Part shown: positions 1 through 9,204 of the stretch, one piece after another
How the letters are laid out: every line of letters starts with the position of its first letter
Numbering within the stretch: position 1 is the stretch's first letter
Translations under genes and position numbers: made by a program
Assembly (NCBI GenBank): GCA_021464525.1
Contig: JADRCO010000831.1
Location: 1-25,844, forward strand
Source of the DNA: Rhizophagus sp. LPA8_4_AMF
Taxonomy: Eukaryota; Glomeromycota; Glomeromycetes; Glomerales; Glomeraceae
DNA length: 25,844 bases
Direction of reading: 5' to 3'
The notes under the pieces: generated by a model
The model's database searches: none
What the model saw: only the letters and a program-made list of their open reading frames with translations
Told to the model about the DNA's origin: nothing

Positions 1-523
1 CTTTTTCATTTATTTCAATTTTGTTATTGTGTAGTTTCATTTTTTTTTTTTTTTTTGACCTTTTTTTAAAAAAAAAATAAAAAACGAAAAGATAGACAAA
101 AAACAAAATAAAATAAACGTTTTTAAAATATTTTTTCTTTTTTTAAACCCTTTTTTTTTCGAAAAAAATTCGTGGTAAAACTTCAAATTAGGGAATAGAA
201 CATTATTTTAAAAAAAATCTTGTGATAATCTAAAGATTAAAAAGACATGATAATTTAGCCATAAAAATCAATAGCATGCTATATAAGAAAATTGATTGCG
301 TAATATCGAGGGATGAGGTAATATCTAAGAAAATCAGTAATACAATATTAGTCTATATCAGATATACAGTAATTAAATAATCTGTGTAATGGTATTATAA
401 TTTATGTCATTGATTTTTTTTAATTATAAAGTGTATACTGTTATTGTAGTGTAATAGCATAAATTTCATACTAGTACGTACAAAAAATTTTTTTTTATGC
501 ATTGATCATTCGACCAAGATTTG
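1..523. other. AT-rich intergenic stretch, no gene seen
   Basis: Long T and A homopolymers and low-complexity AT sequence. No open frame with recognisable protein character, no tRNA-like boxes and no convincing inverted repeat were seen. Confidence 0.6.
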
Positions 524-578
524 CTTCGGAATATCGGCAATTTCGTCGTATATCGGACTTAGCCAAATTTCGTGTAAC
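524..578. repeat. Eroded terminus related to the foldback family
   Basis: This stretch aligns by eye with the right end of the foldback element that ends at 1237. Both contain a GGACTT block, a GCC/GCG-AAA block, and then TTTCGTGTAAC here against CGTATCGTAACC there. The 35 or so bases that follow (590-614) also resemble the sequence right of 1237: AGCCAAA, a CATAT block, then AGTTAGTTT. It looks like an older, degraded copy of the same end together with its flank. The alignment is short, so confidence is moderate. Confidence 0.4.
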
Positions 579-656
579 AGTAAACAATCAGCCAAAATCA
601 TATATAGTTAGTTTAAAAGAAATGATTGACATTCCGATTATCAAGTGAGCCAAATC

Positions 657-1237
657 GGTATCCGGACTTTTCGCCGAAGTCCATCTCACCGAAACCCATT
701 TCGCCGAAGAAATTTCGTCGAAGTGATATTTCACCGAAGTGCAATTTCCCCGAATAGACATTTCCATGAATGGCCATTTTGCCGAAAAACATTTCGCCGG
801 AGCCATCTCGTCGAACCGAAGACTTTAATTTTCTTTTTTTAAGACAAACGAATTGTACATTATATTAAGTCACGTTTGTTTATTTATTAATTAAAGGATC
901 GGAAAATTAATTATATTCGATCCCAAGTTCAAAAAAAAGATAACAAAATCATCATATTCATTAAATTTTCGAAACAAGTAAAGTAAAATTGTTTAGAGAA
1001 TTTGTTCTTTGAGCATTTTTTATTTTTCTTTGTATCGAATTGTTAATGATCAAGGAAATATATTAATCACTAACATTTTCGGCGAAATGTCTTTCAACGA
1101 AATAGACAATTCGGATGAAAGGATTCAGCGAAATGTCCATTCGACGAAATGTCCATTTGGCGAAACTTTCCTTCGGGCAAATGGTTTCAGCGAAATTGGT
1201 TTCGGCGAAATGGACTTCGGCGAAACGTATCGTAACC
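657..1237. mobile_element. Foldback element copy 1 (MULE-like, non-autonomous)
   Basis: A 581-bp element flanked by a perfect 9-bp direct repeat, AGCCAAATC, at 648-656 and 1238-1246. The left end starts GGTATCCGGACTTTTCGCC; the right end, read on the minus strand, starts GGTTACGATACGTTTCGCC. Both arms (about 657-815 and 1078-1237) are arrays of about ten degenerate copies of TTTCGCCGAA, spaced by 3-8 bases and inverted relative to each other. The motif core TTCGSCGAA is itself palindromic. The roughly 260-bp centre is AT-rich and codes for nothing. A 9-bp target duplication with long inverted ends is typical of Mutator-like elements, and arms built of tandem repeats are typical of foldback transposons; family assignment is inference. 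Open frames over the arms are artefacts of the repeat. A transposase must come from elsewhere. Confidence 0.75.
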
Positions 1238-1246
1238 AGCCAAATC

Positions 1247-1737
1247 CGCCCATATGCATAAAGTTAGTTTGCTGCAACAATTACAATAAATTCGATTTTT
1301 TTATGCGATTTTCGATCAATTCTGAATCGATTTTCGATTATTAATTCGATTATCGCAGATTCGATTCCAATCCCTATATGGAACAAAAAAAGCTTTTACT
1401 CTTTTTTACAAATAACTGGATTTAAAATTATATCTAAAAATTTCTACTTTTCATTTATTCAGATTTATATATAAATACAAAATCCCATATCCCATATTCA
1501 AATATCCAACAACTTTACTAATTATTTTCTTTTAAATAAAATCTATATAATGTCTTGATTACAAGTAGTATATTTACCATAAATTTTAGATATGATTTTA
1601 AATTTGTTATCTGTAAAAAGAATAAAAACTTTTTTTGTCCCATATCCCATATTAATATGGGCGGCAAGTATAGCTAGTTCATACATATGATCTGCAAAAT
1701 GATCGACAGTGTGACATTAACGATATATGCTAAATGA
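1247..1737. other. Intergenic stretch with a possible lone hAT-type end
   Basis: No gene is supported. Bases about 1290-1376 carry repeated TTCGATT/ATCGATT motifs and end in GATTCCAATCCCTA. On the minus strand this reads TAGGGATTGGAATCGA, a form common at hAT element ends. No matching left end or 8-bp target duplication was found, so this is only a possible fragment. The rest is AT-rich. Confidence 0.35.
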
Positions 1738-1878
1738 TGAAACACATTTTTATCTTTTTATTCTCTTTACATTTTATAAATTGGATAATATGTGATTTGC
1801 CGCAAATCTTATAAAATGAATGAATAAATGAAATACTTTTTAATCTTTTAGAAAAAAATCCGGTATAAGATTATTTCT

Positions 1879-1887
1879 TATATAAAG
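1879..1887 (+). promoter_or_regulatory. TATA-like box of ML-like gene 1
   Basis: TATATAAAG lies 83 bases before the ATG and is conserved in the second gene copy, inside the shared block CTTATATAAAGGCAATGACT, while surrounding bases differ. Confidence 0.6.
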
Positions 1888-1961
1888 GCAATGACTCTGG
1901 AGTTAAATCAACAATAAATTCGTTACAAAGAAATCATTTATCCTAACAAATATCATTAATC

Positions 1962-2453
1962 ATGAACCGAAATTTTATTTTTGTTTTTATTTTGTTGGCC
2001 ACTCTTTCCATGGTTAATGCTATTCCACTTCAGAAAAGAGTAACTACATTTGGAAAATGTCCTCCCATACCTGAATTGCCTACTCAACCAGACCAAATCT
2101 CTGTATCAATTTCACCTGATCCTGTCGTTCGTGGAAAAGATGATACTTTTACTGTTTCCGGAACACTATCGAAAGAAATCACCGATGAATACAAACTTGT
2201 TATCGGATTTGCTGACCTTACAGGAAAGACTTACGCTGTCTATGTTGAGGATTTACCTCCAACTAAACCCAACACCCCATTTAATGTAGCAAAAACAGAA
2301 TCGGTACCAGCAGATTTACCTGAAGCGTACGCTATTGGGGTTGGTGTTTCAACATTGTCTAATCCACCTGATGTTATTGGCTGTGCATTAGCAGTTGTTG
2401 GTGGCTCGTCTAATATCGCCTCAAATCCTATCGCTTCGTTTCTTATCCCATAA
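1962..2453 (+). CDS. Secreted ML-domain-like protein, copy 1
   Basis: A single-exon gene of 163 residues. Residues 1-20 form a signal peptide: an N-terminal Arg, a hydrophobic run, and a small-residue end VNA. A Lys-Arg pair at 25-26 could be a Kex2 site, giving a mature protein from residue 27. The body looks like the ML (MD-2/NPC2/Der p 2) lipid-binding fold: VSISPDPVVRGKDDTFTVSG at 48-67 is the usual second strand with its PDP..G turn, and VPADLPEAYAI followed by a Cys near the end fits the last strands. Only two Cys remain (33 and 141), which could form the one disulphide joining the ends; family members often have more. The family binds phospholipids or sterols; that role here is inferred. 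The start is supported by the signal peptide and by the upstream TATA-like box. The first 82 codons are identical in DNA to the copy at 6373, while the rest differs. Confidence 0.75.
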   Translation: MNRNFIFVFILLATLSMVNAIPLQKRVTTFGKCPPIPELPTQPDQISVSISPDPVVRGKDDTFTVSGTLSKEITDEYKLVIGFADLTGKTYAVYVEDLPPTKPNTPFNVAKTESVPADLPEAYAIGVGVSTLSNPPDVIGCALAVVGGSSNIASNPIASFLIP

Positions 2454-2915
2454 ATTTTTGCGAATCCTTTTTTAATAATTTACTTTTTATAATCTCTCAT
2501 ATTTATTAAATCAAAATTTATGCTATTAATAAGATTTTTTTAATTAATTTAATCTAAAACAGTCAAAAGTTCATTTGTAACTATATAATAAATTTTAGTA
2601 AATTAATGAAATAAAATTCGTTGCATAGTTTGTGTGCTAACCTTAGTCAGATCCCCGTGTGAAGTTTCATACTCATGTGCTTTCAAAGCATCATGTGACA
2701 ACGTTAATAACGCTTCATGTCCTTTTTCAGCTAGTGTGTCAATCTTGTAATTTAGTTTACAATCTCCTTGTATTTAGGAAACCGGAAAATGGCCAATCCA
2801 ATCAATCCTATTAAACTTAGTGTTGTTTTCAAGATGTCAGGACAAAATTTTCGTGGTCTCACTTTGTAAAGAAGATAAAGTTGCTATTTTCAAATTTGCC
2901 ATTGAAATTCTATTG

Positions 2916-3713
2916 GTTCATTTGGCTGATCATGTGATAGAGTGTAGGTTAGAGAAAAAAGCCTGTGCAATGTGTCAAACCTTAATTGTAATAATCTTGT
3001 CTGATGATCTTTATGAGCCAATTCATGTCAATTTTTAGCACAGTCATATGAATTCAGATTCGCTCAGGTTGATCTACACTGGATTTTTTTTTTGCCATTC
3101 GCTTTATAATGAGTTATTAAAAAATAATTTAATGAGATATTAATATCATTCTGTAATATTATATTTCAAAATTACGAACATTGATATTAAATCATGAGTA
3201 TGAATTTTTACATAGTATAAATTCTCTTGTATCCAAATGAAGTTTTACAAAGTATTTCTATTTCTCATGTATTGAATTTTTTTATAAAATTATTTCAAAG
3301 TAAGGTTGTAAATATGGATGTTTTCGACATTACTGAAGATGATGTAATAGTAGGAACCTCTTGTTTTAAAGCTATAATAAAATTAAGATACAAGCATTCC
3401 ATTAAAAATGCTACTTGCATGAGCTAAGTATTTTTAAAATTTTTGTTATGAGTTCCTGAACATTTTCATTTTATCGCCCATCCTTATATAAAAAAAATAT
3501 TTATTTAAATCTACGAACTAATTTTTTTTTACTCATTGTAAAAATTTAACAATAATTATGTATTAAATATAAGAAAATAGTTAAGTCCGATTGATCAACA
3601 TCACAGGACTTCGCGCAGTTAACTCAGGGTCCGATGGTAGCGAAGTCCGATCAAAGTATAAATTTGGTCAGCAGAAGGTTACCCTTGCATTATATTATTT
3701 TAGGGTTGACCCA
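2916..3713. other. Intergenic stretch with a small GC-richer palindrome
   Basis: No recognised gene. A 66-codon frame at 3227-3427 has no signal peptide, motif or family resemblance and is not called. Bases 3585-3700 are less AT-rich and hold a perfect 9-bp inverted pair, GGACTTCGC at 3606-3614 and GCGAAGTCC at 3640-3648, with repeated GTCCGAT. This could be a piece of an old repeat. Confidence 0.4.
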
Positions 3714-4016
3714 CTGTATAAACTAACGAGTAACCGCGACAGGTACCTGTTATTTTTTGCTTGCAGGTACCAGTTAATTTATATAGCGGTTCTTTAATAC
3801 TTTTATTCATAAAATTCAAATATTAGAAAGCTGTGGCATTTATGACCAGATTTATAGGCTAATAAAATTTCATTAGAAAATTTCTAAAGATTGTCATAAT
3901 GTTAGAAAAAAAGTTTTTTATTATAAATGTCACACCTTCTAATATATTGATTTTGTGGGTCATTTTATAGCAAGCACCTGCCGTTTGTCATAGCAGATAC
4001 CCGTTAGTTTATACAG
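3714..4016. repeat. Palindromic MITE-like repeat, about 303 bp
   Basis: The left end CTGTATAAACTAACGAGTA is mirrored at the right end, where the minus strand reads CTGTATAAACTAACGGGTA. Further in, a TATTAGAA..GTGNCATTTAT block appears in both arms (about 3821-3842 and 3927-3950), so the arms pair for roughly 100-140 bases with gaps. Motifs of the type CAGGTACC recur. No clear target duplication was found, so the exact ends and the superfamily are uncertain. Confidence 0.5.
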
Positions 4017-4260
4017 CAGGTTGCAGGTTGCATCTGTATCTTGTTAATTTCAGTGGTACCCGCAGTAAAAAACAACGTATACATAATTTAACTGTATATT
4101 ACTACGCACTTATGACCATGGTTGATAATTTTGACGATCATACTAACCAAGAATTCTTAAACATTTTTTAATTTAGAATATGCTTTAAGCTTCAAGCTTT
4201 ATGCATTGAATTCGCAACCAGCTTCTCCACAGACGGTAAGTTAATATACATTGAAAAAAG

Positions 4261-5168
4261 GGTATTCGGACTTTTGCCGAAGTCCATTTCACCGAAACAC
4301 ATTTCGCCGAAGCCATTTCGCCGAAGGAATTTTTCACCGAAGGGATATTTCGCTGAAAGGACGTTTCGCCGAAATACAATTCATTGAAACCCCATTTCAC
4401 CAAATTCCATTTCGCAGAAGCCATTTTATCGAATGGACATTTCGCCGAAAAATTATTTATTCCATTTGGTTATTTTATTGTTTTTATACTAAATGTATAA
4501 AGATATCTTTCTAGAAAAAGTTTTGAATTAGCAGATTTTTATCAAATTTATCTTGTTGTTTATAATACGGTATATTAATATATTTTTTTACTTACTTTTT
4601 CGTATAATATTGAAATGTTTTTTAGACAAAATATCTAAATCGAATTTAATCATTTTAAAAATATGAAAGGAGGCAAAGGAGGTAAATTTTTTTTTTTTTT
4701 AAAAAAAAAAGAACGTACTGTACATATACTAAATATAACCACTTAAGTTCCAAATTCAAATGTGGTTAGATCAGAGTGAACTTCACTTTGATCTAATCAA
4801 AAAAGGAACGATTAGTCGATACCCATTTTATTTATACAAATGAGATTAGGTGAATAAATGTTTTCAGGAAAATAATAATTAGTATCAGTTACTTGAATGT
4901 TAAATGGAAAAAGAATCTCTAAAAATAATTTAATTTTTATTTTCATTGCGCGATGAATATTTTTTTTATAAAATGTTAATCGTTACCATCATTTTCGGCG
5001 AAATGTCCATTTGGCGAAATAGAATTCGGTGAAATGGACGATTCGGTGAAATGGTTCGATAAAATGCACTTTTGGCGAAACGTCCCTTCGGTGAAACATC
5101 CCTTCGGCAAAATGTCTTCGGCGAAATGGGTTCCAGTGAAATGGATTTCGGTGAAATGTACCGTAACC
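4261..5168. mobile_element. Foldback element copy 2 (MULE-like, non-autonomous)
   Basis: A 908-bp element of the same family as 657-1237. The left end is GGTATTCGGACTTTTGCC; the right end, on the minus strand, is GGTTACGGTACATTTCACC. The arms (about 4261-4450 and 4990-5168) hold about twelve and eleven degenerate TTTCGCCGAA units. The 9-bp flanks are TGAAAAAAG (4252-4260) and AAAAAAAAG (5169-5177), matching at seven of nine positions, as expected of an aged target duplication. The inner edge of the right arm shares a TTAATC..(A)TTTTCGGCGAAATG junction with copy 1. The centre is AT-rich and non-coding, with a hairpin at 4766-4796 (two 15-base arms, one mismatch, one-base loop). No transposase is present. 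Confidence 0.72.
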
Positions 5169-5556
5169 AAAAAAAAGTGATGATAAAAAATGATATGCAA
5201 AAAATAAATTTACTATGAAATTGTGATTAATTTAGTAAAGTTGCAATATGTTACATAATAATTATCGTTTACTTGTATTTATTCTATTATTTTCTTTTTT
5301 TTAAAAAAAAAATAAAAATAAAAATTCGGTATTATTTCTTTTTATTTCTATATATTCAATTAGAATAGAAATTAGAAAGATAAGTATCTTTCACAGTTTT
5401 ATTTTTCATATTAAGGTAGGTTTCACTACATACAGAGTTACATTTTTCTTTTTTATTAAATTTTTTCCTTTTAAAACGCTTAACTTAAAATAGAAATAAG
5501 TCTGAGAATCTTTGCCAATATTTTAATTCTCATGGTGATCTGCGTATAGGAGTATG
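5169..5556. other. AT-rich intergenic stretch, no gene seen
   Basis: Low-complexity A/T sequence between the foldback element and a small MITE. No coding or RNA signal was seen on either strand. Confidence 0.5.
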
Positions 5557-5653
5557 CAGTGATGGGCATTGGAAGTTGGAAAGACTTTCAATTCTTTCAA
5601 TTCTAATAATACTTCGAATTAAAAGTCATCGGAGCTTCCAATGCTCATCACTA
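5557..5653. mobile_element. Tiny hAT-like MITE, 97 bp
   Basis: The left end CAGTGATGGGCATTGGAAG is mirrored by the right end, which reads TAGTGATGAGCATTGGAAG on the minus strand. Ends of the form YAGTGATGGGCA are common in the hAT superfamily, which makes 8-bp target duplications. The flanks GGAGTATG and AGGGCATG match at five of eight positions with only transition differences, so a decayed duplication is possible but not proven. A related copy lies at 24452-24525. Nothing is encoded. Confidence 0.6.
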
Positions 5654-6139
5654 AGGGCATGGTCCGAAATCACGACAAAGGGGATAAAGATTGACATAAC
5701 ATTAACTCTCATCAAGACAAAAAGTTTTTTCATAAATAACTACTAACAAAAACGAAATTGACTATAAACCACATATTTACCAAAAAATATTAATGAACAG
5801 ATTCTTGTTTCCACCCTAGTTTTATTATAACACCTAAATTAGGACCGTCCCAAATTAAGTCCAAAAAATTAGCACCAGATCTTACTGAGTTCAAAGACTC
5901 AGTCCTAAAGTTTTGGACCTGAACTTTTCCATACCCTACCCAATCCTGGTATACTGTAGTAGTATGAGTAAGGCGCTTGCCAAAAATTTTTGAAGAATCA
6001 TACGAGCTTTCTTAGTTATTGACAAGCATGATTGAAGTGTATGGTTAATGAGACTGAGAGGCGAGTTTCAATTTAGGAGGTCCAATTGACAATTCATTCA
6101 GATTTGGATATTCGGATCAGACAGAAAGACATCCACGTG
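5654..6139. other. Intergenic stretch with short palindromes
   Basis: No gene is supported. Bases about 5838-5960 are less AT-rich and contain inverted motifs (CTGAGT..ACTCAG around 5885-5905, and AGTCCAAAA against TTTTGGACC), suggesting part of an old repeat. The ends could not be fixed. Confidence 0.35.
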
Positions 6140-6280
6140 TTGAAACACTTATTTTAATCTTTTTATTCTCGTTTAGATCTTTTCATTTTAAATTGGAGAA
6201 TATGAGATTTACTGCAAATCTTATAAAATGAATGAAAATATAAATATTTCTAGAAGAAAATCCGTTTTAAGATGATTTCT

Positions 6281-6289
6281 TATATAAAG
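6281..6289 (+). promoter_or_regulatory. TATA-like box of ML-like gene 2
   Basis: TATATAAAG lies 92 bases before the ATG, in the same conserved context as the box at 1879. Confidence 0.6.
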
Positions 6290-6372
6290 GCAATGACTTA
6301 GGGTCAAGTCATTAATAAATTTGTTTACAAAGAATCATTTATCCTAACAAATTAACAAACATTTCATTAATC

Positions 6373-6864
6373 ATGAACCGAAATTTTATTTTTGTTTTTA
6401 TTTTGTTGGCCACTCTTTCCATGGTTAATGCTATTCCACTTCAGAAAAGAGTAACTACATTTGGAAAATGTCCTCCCATACCTGAATTGCCTACTCAACC
6501 AGACCAAATCTCTGTATCAATTTCACCTGATCCTGTCGTTCGTGGAAAAGATGATACTTTTACTGTTTCCGGAACACTATCGAAAGAAATCACCGATGAA
6601 TACAAACTTGTTATCGGTTTTGCTGATACTAGTACAGGAAAGGCTTATGGTGTCTATGTTGAGGATGTACCTCCAACTAAACCTAAAACCCCATTTAATG
6701 TAGTAAAATCAGAATCGGTACAAGCAGATTTACCTGAAGCATACGCTATTGTGGTTGCTGTCTCAACATTGTCTAATCCACCTGATATTATTGGCTGTGC
6801 ATTGGCAGTTGTTGGTTCCTCGTCTAATATCGCTTCATATCCTATCGCTTCATTTCTCACATAA
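6373..6864 (+). CDS. Secreted ML-domain-like protein, copy 2
   Basis: A 163-residue single-exon paralogue of the gene at 1962. It has the same signal peptide (1-20), Lys-Arg pair (25-26), Cys 33 and the SPDPVVRGKD turn. The last 80 or so residues differ from copy 1 at about fourteen places, with one codon gained after FAD (TSTGK against LTGK) and one lost at the C-terminus (SFLT against SFLIP). Both Cys are kept. The frame is intact, so both copies look usable. The likely role, binding a lipid outside the cell, is inferred from the ML-like pattern only. A minus-strand open frame at 6654-6860 is a shadow of this gene. Confidence 0.75.
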   Translation: MNRNFIFVFILLATLSMVNAIPLQKRVTTFGKCPPIPELPTQPDQISVSISPDPVVRGKDDTFTVSGTLSKEITDEYKLVIGFADTSTGKAYGVYVEDVPPTKPKTPFNVVKSESVQADLPEAYAIVVAVSTLSNPPDIIGCALAVVGSSSNIASYPIASFLT

Positions 6865-7245
6865 CTTTTTGCGAAACTTTTTTTAATAATTTACTCTTCA
6901 TAATCTCTCATATTTATTAAATCACTTCATTTTAATATGTAATAAATTTCTAGTAAATTAATGAAATAAAATTCGTTGCATAATTTTTGTGCTAACCTTA
7001 GTCTATTTTTTTCCTGAACAAATGTGAGAAAAATATGAGAAAAATGTGGAAGAGCGTCTACTGGCAGTACAGAGCCTACCATATAAATAAATAGTGATGA
7101 CAAAACAGCATGTTATAAAAGGCTGAGAACTTCGCAATTTCAAGATCGTCATACGTTAGTCCAACTTTGTAAGATCTCCGTATGAAAAGTATTATAAGTT
7201 TATGCTTTCAAAGCTTCATGCGACAATGCTCCATGTCCTTTTTCA

Positions 7246-7819
7246 ATTATTATGGCAAGTTTATTTTTACGCTTATTTGAACGCATATTTTTACGCTTAA
7301 AGTATGATCTAAGCGTTTATTTTTACATTTAAACGTTTATAATTTTTTCTTTCATTACAAATTTGGTAAATACTCCCGCCAAACTCATCTTTGAACCATT
7401 GTACATCTTTCATGTTACTGTAAACGCTTATAAATTTTTTTCATAAATTTAGTATTTCTATAAAAATTCTTTTTGCAACATAATATTTAAATGTGGAAAC
7501 CTAAATCATAAATAAAAATAAAATCTAAACGTTAAATAAGAGATAAACGGTAAACCCACACTTTAAGCGCTTAAACAAGCATTTAATAAACGAAAAATAA
7601 ATCGCATTTATCCGTTGCGATCTGAATTTTATCCGGATATCTGATGTCCGGATATCCGATCTGCTTATCCGATCTGAATTTATCCGGATAATTAAGATCG
7701 GATAAATGGATCCCCAGATCGAAACACTATATTCAGGGCTCATGGAAGTTCAGCAAACCTTCCAGAAAAAATAAGGTATGTATATGCCAGAAGTTATGCT
7801 TACAGTAGCGAAGTACACT
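7246..7819. mobile_element. Inserted repeat block inside duplication copy 2
   Basis: This 574-bp block is absent at the matching point of copy 1 (near 2733), so it was gained by copy 2 or lost from copy 1. The first part carries TTTTTACGCTTA / AAGCGTTTATTTTTA motifs, mirrored at about 7500-7600, which suggests inverted arms. The second part (7617-7729) is rich in ATCCGGAT and GATCGGAT motifs and ends GATCGAAACACTA, which on the minus strand reads TAGTGTTTCGATC, a hAT-like end. No target duplication or complete element could be fixed, so nested fragments are likely. A 72-codon minus-strand frame here is repeat-derived. Confidence 0.45.
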
Positions 7820-8000
7820 GTAATTAGTTTACAAACTAACTATGGCCCTTGTATTAGGAAAACGAAAAATGGCCAATGATACCTATCCTATTTAAACTTA
7901 GGTATTACTTTCAAGATGGAAGGATAAAAAAATTTTCGTGATCTCTTCTTGTTAAGAAGATAAAGTTTCCATTCTCAAATTTATCATTGAAACTTTATTA

Positions 8001-8374
8001 ACAAATCAAGGTTACCAAGATCTCTCCTTAAACTTCAGGAAAGCATTCCCATGGAATCACCAAAAAAATCTCTAAATATTTCGATAAATCTCTTGATCAG
8101 GATCAAATTTACGTCCTTACAAAACCTAAGAAACTCTAGAAAATTCTACTCCACATCATATAATAGCGATATATTGTTTTTTATTCATGGTAAAAAACGT
8201 ATTCGCAAGTTATTAAGTATTAGTTACGATTTATAATAAGAATTCTTGTTAAAAGTCACGTGCGTTCTGTGCGACGTAAAATTATATAGCTATTTCTAGA
8301 AGTAAATTTTTTTATTTCACATCGGTATCACGGAACACATTTTTTATCCGAGCTTATAACCCTATAAAAGCAAT
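8001..8374. other. Intergenic stretch before the SAM-like pseudogene
   Basis: A 61-codon frame at 8051-8236 has no recognisable feature and is not called. CCTATAAAAG at 8361-8370 looks like a TATA box but lies only five bases before the pseudogene ATG, too close to serve that start. Confidence 0.4.
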
Positions 8375-8982
8375 ATGTCTAAGTCTGAAACTAATACACC
8401 TGCTTCTACCTCTTCTACCTCTACCCTTTACTGCGTCAAGAATGAGTCAGTTACGCTAGCTGAAGAAATTAAAAAATATGATACAGGGAAACTTATCGAA
8501 TTTTTGCGTGGAGAAAAAGAATAGGGTTTACCAGGAGGATAATGATAAAATCAAAATGAGAAAATTAATAACCGTGCGTCCGTGCCTTCCTCAATATAAC
8601 CAAAGAACTCAGAAGTTATGGCATGAAAGGTAGGCCTGCGTTAAATCTTGCGGACTTTGCAGAAAAAGTTAAGGGCCCTCTCCTCGTACAAGAGTTTGAA
8701 GGAAGTGTTAGCAAGATATGGCATTGTCGGGCACCATTATCCCGATATTTTCTCTACAAACCTACGAAATTCAAGATAACAACAAGCATTTCGATCATTG
8801 CATGGAGAATATTTTGTTCAGGATGAAACGTTACGAGTCATTGGTTGTGAATAGTTTGGAATGAATATGTTTTGACCATTCTTCACGTCCTTCATATTGT
8901 GAGGGATGCTACGAATGAGGAATTTAGTATGAGACCTGAATATGAAATAATTGGCGATGGAAGTTGCGGTTATGCAATCAAG
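8375..8982 (+). pseudogene. Decayed SAM-like domain gene
   Basis: The reading starts at an ATG with a Ser/Thr-rich leader, then a SAM-like first half including LAEEIKKYDTGKLIEFLRG, and stops at 8522-8524. The second half of the domain (AFLNIT, then SYGMKGRPALNLADFAEKVK) follows in another frame from 8578. Later pieces (KEVLARYGIV; then TILHV..HIVRDATNEEF and PEYEIIGDG..YAIK) lie in still other frames up to 8982. At least three frame changes and two stops are visible, so it is dead as a single protein. The pattern SAM, then KYGI, then E..GxxxxYAIK is one I recognise as a family common in Rhizophagus; its function is not established here. GTAAGC at 8983 looks like a surviving splice donor. The first half resembles the domain of the gene at 19609-20933. 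Confidence 0.65.
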
Positions 8983-9102
8983 GTAAGCCTTTCTTCACTA
9001 AACTTTGATACGTATGACCGGAAGAAGAAATCCACCAATGTTACCCTATAAAAACACATTGTTCACATGAATTATACATAATATAGCATAATTTCAGGAA
9101 TT

Positions 9103-9204
9103 ATAAAATTGTCTTTTTTAAGATCCATAAAATGTTCATAAATTAAAAGAAATAATAAAATTGTCTTTTCTAAAGTCCATAAAATGTTCATAAATTGAAA
9201 AATT
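9103..9204. repeat. Two-copy tandem repeat, period about 52 bp
   Basis: The block ATAAAATTGTCTTTT, then AAGATCCATAAAATGTTCATAAATT, occurs twice in a row with a few changes. It is non-coding. Confidence 0.6.

Larger units (their letters stand above)
1738..2915. repeat. Segmental duplication, copy 1 (carries an ML-like gene)
   Basis: This block matches 6140-8000 in direct orientation, from a GAAACAC block about 225 bases before the gene, through promoter, coding region and 3' flank, to an ATTGAAA..TATT block. The flanks are clearly diverged. Copy 2 is longer because it holds extra segments at about 7004-7171 and 7246-7819. Short open frames in the 3' flank here are not conserved as frames in copy 2 and are not called as genes. 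Confidence 0.8.
6140..8000. repeat. Segmental duplication, copy 2 (carries an ML-like gene)
   Basis: Direct-orientation counterpart of 1738-2915. The match covers the upstream region, TATA-like box, gene and 3' flank (CATATTTATTAAATCA, AATTAATGAAATAAAATTCG, GTGCTAACCTTAGTC). It is interrupted by about 168 bases at 7004-7171 and about 574 bases at 7246-7819, then resumes from GTAATT(T)AGTTTACAA to ATTGAAA..TATT. The first extra segment has TTAGTC at or near both junctions. Confidence 0.78.

Noticed and set aside
588-842. Open frames on both strands over the left arm of foldback element 1, and similar frames at 1009-1344, 4185-4514 and 4976-5200
   Set aside because: Their repeated Phe-Arg-Arg-Ser / Ser-Ala-Lys-Trp patterns are translations of the TTTCGCCGAA repeat in different frames, not proteins.
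2050-2289. A 79-codon frame inside ML-like gene 1 (and its twin at 6461-6703)
   Set aside because: Out-of-frame shadow of a gene with a clear signal peptide and ML-like pattern; it lacks any feature of its own.
2820-3038. 72-codon frame in the 3' flank of duplication copy 1
   Set aside because: The matching flank of copy 2 does not keep the frame, and no domain is visible.
8361-8370. TATA box for the SAM-like pseudogene
   Set aside because: Only five bases before the ATG, too near to direct transcription that includes that start.
9103-9204. CRISPR-like repeat pair
   Set aside because: Only two adjoining copies with no spacer, in a eukaryotic context; it is a simple tandem duplication.
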